The notes under the pieces were generated by a model. The model did not search any database. It worked only from the letters and a program-made list of their open reading frames with translations, and had not been told where the DNA came from. The translations under genes and the position numbers were made by a program. Shown piece after piece: positions 28,201-41,500 of a stretch of 64,000 nt of DNA; the stretch's first letter is position 1, and each line of letters opens with the position of its first letter. Source of the DNA: Dirofilaria immitis (taxonomy: Eukaryota; Nematoda; Chromadorea; Rhabditida; Onchocercidae); NCBI GenBank assembly GCA_024305405.1, contig JAKNDB010000109.1, positions 5,518,001-5,582,000 of the forward strand, given 5' to 3'.

Positions 28201-28857
28201 TGAATAGTGAAATCTGAGTGTACAGCCCTTCTTTATATGTACTATTCAAACTTTGCTAATTATTAGTGATCAAGGAATGGTAGATTATGGAAACCAAAAA
28301 CCATTTTAAACCTTTATCATTGTCTCTGTTCTTATTATACTTTTATTATGAGTTAAAAAGAATTACTGTCTTTCAATAAATTTTTATAAGAAGCCTTTGT
28401 TTTCATGCCCACAAGTCTTCAGATTCTAACTCCGACTGGATATAGCTTAAATTCAATAATATACGCATTATTAATTACTGTCCACTTCAAAAACGAATCA
28501 TGTTTTGCGGGTGTTAATAATGATGGGTTTTTTGCTTGCCAGTACTGGTTATTGGTTATTTTTTTGTAATTACTGAAATATCAACAAGAAGCAAAAGTTT
28601 TCTTCTAGACAAACGCGAGGGAAACGTAATTAATCTTCACGTAATCGAAACTTGCATAACATTCTGGTCTCAGGGATTATTTTTCGGCCCAATTCATCAT
28701 CCGAAAAATAACAAGTCTTCCATAGTGGTCTATTTTCTCAGATCTCGTTTCCATAGATTTTTTGGAAGTTAAGTAAGCAAACACTTTGAAGATAATTTGC
28801 ACAAGATCTTGGAGCCCCCACTTTAAAAATTGGAATCTTTTTAAAAAATTTTGAAAC

Positions 28858-28925
28858 TGATAACAATAATAGTGTAATAGATAATAATGCTGCTGATAAC
28901 AATAGTAGTGCAAGAGATAATAAAT
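28858..28925. repeat. Two-copy tandem repeat, unit about 33-36 bp
   Basis: CTGATAACAATAATAGTG followed by TAATAGATAATAATG is repeated as CTGATAACAATAGTAGTG with CAAGAGATAATAA. A simple local duplication. Confidence 0.7.
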
Positions 28926-31199
28926 TTCAGATTTGTTATGATTTGGTGAAAAACATACTTTGAAGAATAACGAAGTGGAATACTTAAATCCCTAGTGAGA
29001 TGATATCAAATTATCACGAAGAATTGTTCGAAGAGAATTATTATTTAAAAAGTGAAGAAAATTATTATTTTAAAAAAAAGGAAAAAGAGGGCCAAAGAAG
29101 ACGAATAGGAAGGAACAAACAATGTCATCTATGCATTTCTCAACATTTTATCGATGAAATAAAAAGTTCAAAATGTAAGTCAGCTTTATTTTTATAAAAT
29201 TCAGTTTTGGTTCATTACCAACATGTTAATAAATTCTTCCTTTAGTGATATCGTCTGATTTTCATAAACTGCTTACAAAAAAGAGTTTGCTAAAATTCAG
29301 ATCTTAAAGATTAAAAACTTCATTAGAAAAGAATGACAATAACCTATATTGTGCAACACATTAATGGTTAGCAAGTCTAAGTTTCCACGATCCCAAGAAC
29401 TTAATTATTAGTTGACTTATCTTCTTCCAATCTATTACTTTTTTGAGCATCATTCTTAAATCTATGAAAAGTTTCTAAGTTTATTTTTAATGAATAATAT
29501 TCAAATGCTAATATCAACTCTAAAATTTAGATTGGATCATAGAAAGAGTAAAGAATAAATGAAAAGAAGTTAAAGAACACTTGTCGTCGCAAAAAAAAAT
29601 TGTACAAAAATACGACAATGGTATATTTGAGATAATAAAAGAAGTTATTTTGAAGTGACTGTCATGAATTTGTGCTTGCTCGATACGAAATATCGTAATT
29701 TGTAACAACAAATTATTATCACACTCAATGGATCTCACTGGCAAATTCGATACCTGTATCTATACTAATGAAGGAGGAAATTTATTTGAAATATATGTAG
29801 ATATTGAAATTAAAGAACTTTTTTATATCACTTCTAGCAAAATATCGATAAACCATGGCACAATTGAGGTCGTTTGAAAGAGAAAATAATTTCGATAGCT
29901 TTCTATAATTACTTTGTTATCTGTATATGGGTAGCAAATTATGAGTTTTGTTTTCTCAAAAGAGTTATTATAAAAATATTGCTAACAATTGCTTATTATT
30001 CTTACGAAAAAATAAGACCTGGTACTTTTAGAAACTTTGCACTGCAAAGAAGAGTGCCATCTAGCTATGAAGAAAAACCAAGTAAAGCGTTAAATATTTT
30101 CAACTCGAAATCTTTAAAGCATATTTAAAATTCATTGTTATAGCAGTAACGAAAGTCAAAAACGAAATTCCCAAAGTTGGAAAAGATAGATAGATCTACA
30201 TCCGAAAAATCTAATATAACATTTCTATTGATTTCCTTCCCAAAATTTTGTTCCTAAAACTCATCAATTTTTGAAGAAGTTTTTTAATATTAATATGGTT
30301 TCGTCATAGCGCAATCGAGCTTAGTTCGTTATAACACGTGTAAAATTTGATATATCATTTAATAAAAATTTCTTTCGAATAAAATACAAACTAATCCTCT
30401 TATTAGATGATCAAGAATAATTTGGAAAATTTTGCAAACGGTAAGTAATATTACTGAAACTTAATTTCATCACAATAAATTAAAGACTCGTATTTCAAGA
30501 TGCTAAAGCATAAAGCTTTCTTGCTTTCCTACCACTCCTGCCTTCATCAGACGTAAGTATATTTAGCCGCAACCGAAATTTAAAAATCATCAAGAATTTA
30601 TAATCTAAATCCGTTTGGACATGAAATACATTTTTGAGATTATTAAATGTGATCATATGCCAGACACAATCAAACTTATAAACTATAAACTTATTTTTTG
30701 AGTCAATTAATCAATTTTCCTTCATGCATCACAGGATAATCGAATGATCGCTTTCTCGAGATTTTGAGTATCAGAAAATTTTTTGGTTTCGGAAAACAAA
30801 TTTTTCCTCGTCATTGGTCATTTTCTGATTGTAACACACATGTCAAAATTTAGAAATTATTTGCGTGTAAAATCTGGACTTTGAAGTATTAAAGTAAATG
30901 GAGCCAAATCACCATCGGCATAATACTAACTGACATTAAAATTGTGGAAGGAAAACAAGATTCATCACATTTTTCTCTCCTTAATCCTTCCTCTGAAAAC
31001 CACGTAGATAAATTTCCTTATACTTTGTTCTACATTAATGAATTAATAAACTGATGTACTCTCCAGCGCGAGATTTCTTATCTGATCGATCCCAACTGTG
31101 TTTACAAAAACTCAAAAGCGAAGCCCAACGACAGGACTATATTTTAGAGATTTACGAGAACTTGAATGCTTTCGATTAGCACAATGTTCTTTAAAGATG

Positions 31200-31700
31200 A
31201 GAAAACTGCATAGAGAAGGAAAGAAACGTGTGGCTATATAAAGCAGATTCAACTACCACTCGCAGCGGGACCCTAGGCAATACAAAAGTCCCTGGAAATG
31301 TAAGAGATAGATTTATGCCTATGATTCGCCTAACAAAACATTTTTTTCACAACGACTCCAACAAATACATCATGCTCTTGAGTTAGCCAGAATTGATGAC
31401 GCAGTAATAGATGGTCCCTTGACTATTTTGCCTTACGGTCTTGCATGCCGTCAGCACAACCCACTTCACATTCAAAGGTACTAATCAATAACTCAGTCAC
31501 AAAACAGCAACAGGTAGATCATTATACACAATCTCGGCATACGAAACATTCTAACAGCCTGATTAAACCAACAAAAACCTGAAACCTTATAATACGTCAT
31601 AAGGGCTTCCACAAATTATCCTCTGCACAAATACAAGTTACCTATTGGCACCAGGATTCATAAACAGCTACTTCGAAGAAGTCAGAATCAGCCACAACTA
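31200..31700 (+). mobile_element. Possible retroelement integrase remnant
   Basis: The stretch is less AT-rich than its surroundings. The plus-strand segment RSGTLGNTKVPGNV followed by PMIRLTKHFFHND is loosely like the region before the integrase core of BEL/Pao elements, where an R-x-G-R-L-G-N motif leads to a Leu-Thr-Lys helix. Stops interrupt every frame and no HHCC or DDE residues can be assigned. This is a suspicion only. Confidence 0.2.
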
Positions 31701-32308
31701 TGCCGTTAGTATATAGTGCTTCTTTACGTCCGAAATCCTATTACTTTCGTTCTCAATATAATTAACCTTTATGATCGATTCAAAACTGAAACTCATTTAA
31801 ATGAATTACGATCATATTATTAAGAATGATCAAACTGATCATACAAAACACATGATTTTCCACCTATTACGGAGTAATATATGAAAATCGCTAAAACTTA
31901 TGCTAACTTTCGTCCACATGAAGCAGGAAAATTATTTTGTACTCAGAGAGAATGAGTTAGGGAATCTTAGGCCACTAGCAATCTTCATTTTCAAATTTTT
32001 TTCCTTCTTAGAAATCCAAATCAAAAATTAAAATTCAGTACAATAAAGTAATAGACATTTTACAGTTTGGAATATCAACAATACAGTGAATTAGAAAAAA
32101 ACCACAGCTCATAATCTTTTTGCATATTCGCAATATTATATTTAAAATAATTATGAATAAATAACCGTAATTAATTCATAGTTACTACAAAATAAATGTT
32201 TCACGAGTTTTTTAAACATTATAGCATTTTTATTATTCACCGATCATCGTAACGAATTTCACGATAAACAACTGTAAGTAACAGTAAATGGTAAAAACGA
32301 AATAAAAA

Positions 32309-32375
32309 CAAAAATATCGCTTAAATTGCTTAAATCTATATGAAAGCAAAAATATCGCTTAAATCTATATGAGAG
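32309..32375. repeat. Two-copy tandem repeat, unit about 31-40 bp
   Basis: AAAATATCGCTTAAAT then CTATATGAAAGCAA is followed at once by AAATATCGCTTAAATCTA and TATGAGAGCAA. It is a local duplication 3' of the LRP-like gene. Confidence 0.75.
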
Positions 32376-32594
32376 CAAACTAAGAATGAATGAGATCAAT
32401 GAAAGTAGGATAGTTTTTATATTAAAAAAAATTACATATAACGGAAAAAAAATCAAAATAAAGACGCAGATCAATTTCTGTAATACTGCATATCGAAATC
32501 TGATTTTCAGATAAATCGGCAATAACAATAAAATTTGTTCTCATATGCTTTCTTTGAAGCATCAGTTAACAGAATCCAAACTCATGCTAACTTT

Positions 32595-35500
32595 TTATCC
32601 AAGTGAAACACCAGATGATGTTGATGAGTAATCCAGTAAACGCTGTTGCCCAGCAAATTTAAGGGATGAAATAAAGTGACTACTTGGTAATAATATGTGT
32701 CTCGTGTTTTCCATTGATGATAGGTCGATCGAGGAAGCAATTCTACCGTTTGTTGGCACTTGAAGCTGTTGAGACTCTTCGTCAATGCATTTCATTTCTG
32801 GATCAATACGAACTGGAAAGATAGTCTTAATCTGAAATCAAAATCTGAAAACGATGAAATCAGGTTTGCCTCTCAACAAACTTATTGTGGTAACTCTAAA
32901 ACAATAAATTTTCATATAAAAATTCCCTCCGAATAACCCTAAAAGCTTAAATATTAGCATGTTAATAGCATAAACAAAGTCTGTTGAAGGAAAAGTCACT
33001 AGAAGCAGGAAAAGGAATATGGTCATCACAGCTTAATCAAGCATGATATTGTAAGGAGATATATCCATATACGTAATCAAATTTTGCGATGAAGGACAAT
33101 TCGCGATCGCTACCTTGATATAGGAAAAGATTCCTTGTTTGCTGAAATTGATTACACAAAAATCAAATATCGACATATCAAAAGGCATAGTTAGAAAAAA
33201 CACAGCAAAAGGATACTATTTACCTTTGAATAAGACGGCGAAAGACTACGAGTTCTAGTACCAGCAATACGTGCATGATACCGTTGTTTTCGCTTGTTTC
33301 TCGTAAAATTTGTACTACCACCGCCACCATGCTGTACATGAACTCGAATTCTAGCTGGTTTCACAACAGCATATGTCGACAAACTATTAATAACCGATAT
33401 TACACTCGGATGATATATTTGATCAATTAAATTTCTTCCTTATTTCTTTCTTTAGTCTATTCATAACTCATCCAAATTCAATTTTCAATTTACATTTCTT
33501 TTTGTTTCAAGCCAAAACTGATAGCAGCACAATATATCAAAATTTCGGACTTTATGTAACCAGAATGTTAAACAATGACCACCTTGCAGCAGAAGGCAGT
33601 GATGCAAAAAATTTCCGAGAATCCGCTTTAGTCACGGTGGCACTAATTGCAGCAAGCATGGAACTCCTTTCTGAAAGGTTACCATTAAGTGAGCGATGAT
33701 ATGAAACTGTATCAGTTGAAAACTGTGATTTTGGGGAGGTAATGCGTTATACAATGATGATAATGTTCCAACAGAGTATGTGGGAAGTTGAAACTGGAAA
33801 AAGTGATATAAAATTCGTGTTTTTGCAAAAACCGTTACTCTGAACAAACTGAAGGTGAAGATTCAAGAAAATTTAAGGAATTGCTTGACGACATACCTCA
33901 ATCTGGGTACCATTCGTATGTGCTGGGAGCAGTACTCGCGCCTCAGCATTTATCGGTAGTGAGTATGTTGTTGCTGTAGAAGCTGAATTACGTTCCATGG
34001 TCGCTCCACTGAAAAATGGCAGCAGCACACACTCACAATGATGCTGAGTGTCACAAAAAAATAGCCAACGATATAATCAATTCGAACGAAAGTAATAGAG
34101 TTGGAACAACTATTATCACCATACCAAATTCAACAAGCAGCTAGAAATTCATAAGAGCAAAGATGACTTCTCCATTCATATCTTTCATTGGACTAAAAAC
34201 TTTTGTTTATCCAATGTTTTCAATGAGTTTCTGAAGTTAATAGTAGTCTTAACCTGTTTCTCCTCATCTTGACCAGCATGGCAGTTACTGATTCCATTAC
34301 AGATCAATTATCGACTAATACATTCAGCTTGATGTAATACAGCATTTGATCCAACGGTACAATCTAAATAAGAAAGTGGATGAGAACATCGGCAATAAGC
34401 CTCATCTGAACCGTCAGCACAATCTTCTACTCCTCAAAAATGATAGATCAGATATGTGCGTCTGTTTTATGATTTCATATATTATTTGAACAGTCAAATT
34501 TTCAAACCTAGATTGGAAAAACCTAATAACCGTTAAAAATTAGCGCCCGGACAATTGATGCTTCCCTGTTGTCGCATGGCCATTTATCAAGGGCAACATT
34601 GCCACACCAGTGTGGAGATTCATCACTACATCGATGCAATCATGATGTCAATCACATTTTGCCATTACATGTATGCATTCTTGTCCATCGTCAAATTTGA
34701 ATTGCCAATGTAGACAAGAAACGTGTTTAAAACAAGAAGTTCCACTGAAATTATAACTCTAGTTTCGAAATATTATAAATTTAAACATGACATTCTTCAG
34801 CCAAGCAAAGAGGATTGACCTTGGAGCTTGTAAGCCAAATCCAAATGGACAGAGACATTCATAATGTCTTCTAGAATCTGTGGAACTCGACACAAATGCG
34901 AACAATGCGATATTGCATAAGTATGATTTAAATTAACATAAAAGTCCTTCTCGATGGTACCAACTACTACCAATGCGAGAATATGCTTGACTGAGAAAGA
35001 CAGTGGTGTATTCCATTTCAGTCCATCCAAAGAAACAGTAAGAACATCATCCATCAATTCCTACAGCAGATCATCATATCTGGAATTGCAAAAAAAAGAA
35101 AAATGATTGCAATGTACGCAGAATACATAGTAACTAGGTTAAAGATTAATTCTGACTGGGATTCATTTTTTGCAATAATTATTAGTTTCTTTACATTGAT
35201 TGGAACCACATCAATATCTGAAGATCGCGCTTTGATGTGATGACGCACATCCGAAAAACATATGCATCTCGTGACCATAATCCTAAAAACAAAGTAACTT
35301 TATCTGGAACTTATTTGTCCATCATTTTTTGATGTTTGCTCCTTTGTTCAGTTTCCTATCTCTCAGTGATTAACAAAAATATTTCCTGCTGTCCCAAAAC
35401 CAATTTTACTGAGTAAGAAAAATAAAATTATAAATCTAATGAACACAGTCTTCAAATAGCAGTAAATTCGATTACATCATGATGAACTTATTTTCATGAC

Positions 35501-38500
35501 TTCAAAAATAAAGTTCTTGGTTTAATGGGGCATTTAATATATTGAACATGCACAACTAACCGCTTGCTGTCGTATAATACAAACGGTCGCTGATTTGGCA
35601 AGCATGAGTTTCACGGTATGTGTTAGATTAGGTGTTTCCCACTTTATGCACTCAAGACCATTCAACGAACATCGAACAATTATAGGAAGGGAAGCACCAT
35701 CATCTGCGTAAAAAGGAGACTGAAATAACTGTTCATTAGTATTGAGAGTTTCTAAAATCTAAAGATTAAATGAAAAAGTATAAATTAGTTTGATAAAAAC
35801 ACCGTAAAGATACTTTAGTCTAGAAAAAGAGCAATTTGTCGAGGATAAAGAGGTCGGTTAGTTACTGGAGAACGCTTTTTTCCCGGCACAATGACGCCAA
35901 TATACTCCAAATAATCATTACTCTGAAGTGAAATGAAATAATTTTGTTATAACAATTAAACAGCAATATACAAACAAGAAATACCTTTATACGCCAGACA
36001 TGAACAGATGATGCATGGTTCAATCCGTGTTCTGCACATGAAACAAACAGCTGCCGACCGACTTCATCAACTGCTAAATTGAAAAGTATTGCACAGTTCG
36101 AACATCTTGACAATGCAATTATCTGTGTCTAAAAATAACTACCGACATCGCAAAAACAATACAAATTACAAAATACTTAATTTTTGATAATACTACCCAC
36201 TGAAACTGGTATGCTAACATTTGTCACTGACAAAATTGAATAAGGATCTTGAAATTATATTAAATCCTTAATTTTGAAAATCCGAACTTTTAGGAAATTT
36301 TTGAATATAAAGGCATACATCTCTTCAGAGTATGTCACCGGTAACTGCTTGTCTCAAATTGAAATATGAAACGACCCCGAATGGCGACCAACAGAGTGTT
36401 TTGGTGCTAAAATAACGAAATATATAAAATAACGTTTCCTATTCAAAATATGAGCTTTATTTTTTCATTATCTTTCTGCACATATTTTTGCAAACAAATG
36501 TTCACAGAAAATAATTTATGTAAGCACTTCCCTTCAGCGCAATCAAACATAAAATGATCCTCACAAAAACATCTCGAGTTATACAAACTTTTGTTAACTG
36601 CCACACATATATCATTATAGCCACCATTATTTTGAACACGGACATTCCAACCTAAAATATTTTACAGGATGAATTAAATATATTTCACATAAAATTAGAA
36701 TATTTCAAGCCAAAGAGTACATAAATGGCCTAGACAGTGCGATGCACATCACTCTATTCAAGTTCTTTAATCCATGTGAGTAATAAATAAGCAAAACCAA
36801 TTTTGGTTATAGTTAAGACTCTTCTGTGCTGGCCCTTCAACAATTCAATCTCATCATTACATAATCTATTAAGCCAGATCATATGAAGGCCAAGTTGTTT
36901 AACTAATTCGTAAATCGTCTACCTTTACTTATCTGTGCATGTGCAACAGCAAGATTTGTAACATGACTGATACCATTATGTAAAACTGTTAATGTGCCAT
37001 CATTATATACACCAATAGTATTATTATTCATATTAGCAATATAAATCTGTCGACTATAAACAGTTAATGCAAGAGGTAATAACTGTTCACTATATACTAA
37101 ACGAGTGCGACTTCTTCCTGCAAATGACTTAATTTCCTGTTTTGGAAATTTTCTGAAGGCTCGATTTAAAATGCGTGATATCATTTTCAATTATACAACA
37201 TGCAATATGCTGTAATTATAAGAATGATGAAAATATTGGTAGCTATTACAGATTAAATTTGTATATACTTTTACTGTATGATAAATCGACTATAACTTAA
37301 TAACTTAAGTAACTTATACGGATTTTATTTTTCCTACGATAGGCTCTGTGTGAGTGTTCTGTCTATCCATGGTAATGTGAAAAACTTTGGATCATGAAAC
37401 GTATATAACATCACAGTTTTTATTGAAACATGAAATAAATTCGCTTAGCACCTCAACTGAATCCATCTCACTAGATAACAGTTCACTCGCTACTAAATCG
37501 AAAGTTCAAAAATATATTATTTACACGTACAAAAATGTACGTATGCATTTTTTACATATATATTTGAGAAAAAAGAAAATAAACCATTGAAGTCAGAAAT
37601 AGAAACTCCATCTCCTTGTTCATCCAATTCTGACCACACCAGCAATTCAGAATCAAAATCAATCGCAAGTGCATTAACTCTACCCAGACGTTGAATGATA
37701 ATTTGACCTCCTGATTGCTCGCCATGGAGGGTATCTTCCAATTATGTAATACTTCGTAAAATGCAAAATAAGAAACCTGAAGATGGTCTTAATCAAACCA
37801 TCTTCGAAAGAATACTTTCAAATGGACAATCAGTAAACAAGACGGACATAAATTTCACTACACAACAGGTATAAAGTAATTAAAAAATGGCAGCTACTTT
37901 GACTGTAGAAAATAGGTACTCATGAATGGCACAAAATTTTAAACCTTTAAACTTTTCGTTGACCAAAAGGGAAAATACCATGAAATGAAAAGTGAACCTA
38001 CATTTATAGTGATTTTCTGACGGTTGTAATAATTAACAAAAAAAAGAAATCGCTGGAGCGGATGAATAATTAAATATCGAGGATCAATATTTTCCCATGC
38101 AATTGTACGATGACGACGTCCATCCCCGCGAATCATTTCAATTCGATGTTGTTCCATATTATACCTTAAAATGACTAAGATTACAATAAAGAAGTGCATG
38201 ATGAAAATGAGACAGTCGATGCTTTCTTATTCCTGTCTTGTTTTTTAGAAGTTTCATCTCCTGCTTAATATCTAGCTTGCATAACTATCACAAATAACAG
38301 CTTTTTGGAAGAAACCAAAATTCCTTGCAAATCTTCTTTGCTATGCCAAATATTTATATTTTTATAAAGTGTAGATTAGCTTCTACGGGACGCAAGGAAA
38401 ATATTCTAAAAAAGCGTATAAACTGACATTACGTTTAAATTCAATTAATGAAGTCTAATTTCCATGAATACAAAGGAAAGTTATGAGAAAATTTCCAGTC

Positions 38501-41500
38501 CCAAAAATTAGTCATTCAGTCATTCACTAACCAATAAACATTTGACGTGATCCAGTCCACCGCAACATGATTTACTGCATTTCCTTCATATACAGTTTCC
38601 AAACCAGAGCCATTAAAAAAGCCCTATGAAACAATGAACGAGTCGAACGACTACGTCCTTCTGATGACCAAAAATTCTCTGAGAATTCCAGAAAAAATTA
38701 ATTTAACAAATGGCTATGAAATACATATCATGAGAAATTTGGTAAATGAATTAAGGTAACAATTTAAGATAATGGAAAGATTGAACACAATGACTGCAAT
38801 AAAAATTTCTTTCGGGATACGATAATGTTTGGCGATTAGCCACGCCATCGCCAGGTGAAACATCAATATGATGTACAAAGTAGATCTTACTCACAATATG
38901 TAAAAAACTAAATGAGTTACCTGGTCGATACTGACGCTAATGGAGCTAATGTCCTATCAGCGATATTAATACGATAATTATTTGCTGGAATTCCCTCCAG
39001 CTGTGTTATTTTGCGTGTAGACAAAAAATGCGGAGGGCACAATGCCAATACATGTTGCACTGTCTACTTGCAACTCATAGTCAACCGGAAAAACACAACT
39101 TCTTTCACCATTTGGGCTGCAAAAATATCATCCATCAGTTGTTTAGAAAGTAGTCTTTTAATTTATTCACCTATTCAAAACAAATACTTATTTTAATCAA
39201 ACAAGTAGTCTAATCAACTTGAAATTGAAGATCTCGCCAATATCGCTTTTTTTTCAGTGATGTTTAATTTGTTAACAAATATTACAAAAACGTTTCACTG
39301 AAATCTATATTAAACTTACACCGCTTCAAAATTGTATTCGAATAATTTACAAACTTACAGCTTGACACAAATGTGTAAACATCCACCATTATTTATCTGA
39401 CATGGAGAAACACCCTCTGGAATATGATTCAAACTAACTGCTCGAACACCCATCTGGCCAAAGATAACAGAATCAGATACCATAGACAACTTCACACCAA
39501 AGAAAGATTCATTATGTCGTGGTACACGAAACACTGATATCTTGCGACCATACAGCGAATTACAGTATAATGAATTATCTGGAAATGACAAACTTATCAT
39601 GTTCAATATTCCTCCAATTAGAAGCGAAGTTAAGACTAGAAATCCTTATAATTTGAAATAGTTCACGATTAATTCCCCAACTAAATTACATTCATCGATC
39701 TTATACATAATATTTTGCTTGTCATGCTTAGCTAAAACATAGAAATTCCACGTTTAAGGAAATAAAATAATAAGACATCATTATGTTTACGGTTACGTAT
39801 GAACTTCGATAATTCTAAACTCATCATCCCAGATCAAATTTTGGTCAAAACAGTTTTATATATATATATAAACTTTGTCTATACAACAGAAAATTTAAAA
39901 ATTTCAGAATAAAAACAAATTAACACAATGAGGGAACCTAATATAGTAAGCGAATAGGGATGATTCACACTTTCTGAGAAAACCTGAACATCCAACTTCC
40001 CATCAAGAGCTACCGACTTGATAAATGATCGACTTCCTTCTGCCCAATATAACCGTTTATGCCTTGCATCAACCACAATTCCATTTGGCCAGGCATCTTT
40101 CTCCAACGAAACCTGAAAGTTTTCTCTGTAAATAATCCAAAATTGTTATGTGACAGAAATACTAACCAAAAAAAACAAAATTTCCAAATAGAACAAAAAC
40201 ACACGAGCACAAGTCTATGTGAACCATCTAGCCATGCTTTGTCGATAAGACTTGTACTTTCGTGCCAGTCTGAAAAAACATATAGCCACCATCTGGATCC
40301 AAAGCTAAACCACGCGGCTGTCTCAATCCGTGCGATATTACTATATGCCGTGCTTTGTTAGATAAACTTTGCATCTAAACAAAGAAAAAATTTTTTACGC
40401 TGTTTCAATCACAATACAGTTAAAACTGATCAAAATGAGTCAAAAAATGTCGGAATATGGTACACTACTTCAAACAAACTGAAAAAAAATTACTAGTTAA
40501 CTGGTAATTGTTAACCAATTCAATTACTGACACCCTAAATGAAAATGAAATGAACGCGATAACAGATTTTTCTAATTACTACACAAGATGTTCAAAGTAG
40601 CAAATAAAAAGACATTAGAAAACAAGTATATCAAAAACCTTGATTTGTGCAGCGTTACCATCTAACCACTATAAATTGCGATTCAACCAATCAACAAGCA
40701 AAGCATCAGAAACTAGCTTATCGGAGTCCTCGACAAAAACCTGGAAACAAGAAGTGTCAACGTTCTTTAGCAATAGCTGAAAACAAGAAAAAAACCTTAT
40801 CCAAATTTTTTTTTGATGTAATTTCATAAGCTAAAACAGTTTCATTATACTTGAAAAGAAATAACCTCCATTTCTGTGTCATTTGGATTACATTTACGAA
40901 TGATACCCATATCTCCGTCAACCACGAATAACTTTTTGTCAACTGGGTCAAAATCGATATGTATAACTTTGGTATCACGTATTTCGGAAGCTACATTTGG
41001 AAGTGATAAAGGTGTATGATGTGGAGTATCTAATGAGATAAAAATCAAGCCTGATGTCGTCGTCACACAGTAAACGCTCTGTTCCTGAAATTTTAACAAT
41101 AGCAAAAATAAAAATTAGGTTCTGAACATTTTACATCAGTTTTATAAGGAAACATTCAAAGCAGTAAAGATCTCAAAAAGAATAACGAAACGATCTCATT
41201 ATTCACTTAAAAAAATAGACTTTTTGAGATTATTCTAATGCTAAGTAACTGCATTTTTATCTACCAGGATTTTACGAGTTATTGCGATTACCAAGTGGTT
41301 TAATGAATCTCAGAAATAAATAATACTGAAAATTATCAGTCACCATTAGGTGAACAAGTTAAGCGATCTTGAAGAAGACGCACTCCCACAGGGCATAGAC
41401 AAGATCGCCACGGTGCACCAGGAATCAATACGCAGATGTGTGAACAGTCACCATTTTTTGATTCGCAAGGATTCCATGATTGTCCTGAAATAAAAGAAAA

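Larger units (their letters stand above)
25287..32594. other. Intergenic DNA between the small gene and the LRP-like gene
   Basis: No conserved gene is visible in 7.3 kb. Weak items: a plus-strand ATG frame at 29000-29173 rich in Glu/Lys/Tyr that ends at a good donor (AAAT then GTAAGT) but has no known domain; small tandem repeats near 28858-28925 and 32309-32375; and a GC-richer, stop-broken stretch at about 31.2-31.7 kb that may be a retroelement remnant. Confidence 0.5.

Noticed and set aside
28536..28772. 78-codon plus-strand frame
   Set aside because: No domain, and an equally long open frame overlaps on the opposite strand; likely chance.
33502..33847. Plus-strand frame at 33502-33699 as a separate gene
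   Set aside because: It overlaps minus-strand sequence that fits the Ser-rich tail of the LRP-like receptor (SLNGNLSERSSMLAAISATV), so the plus frame is probably its shadow.
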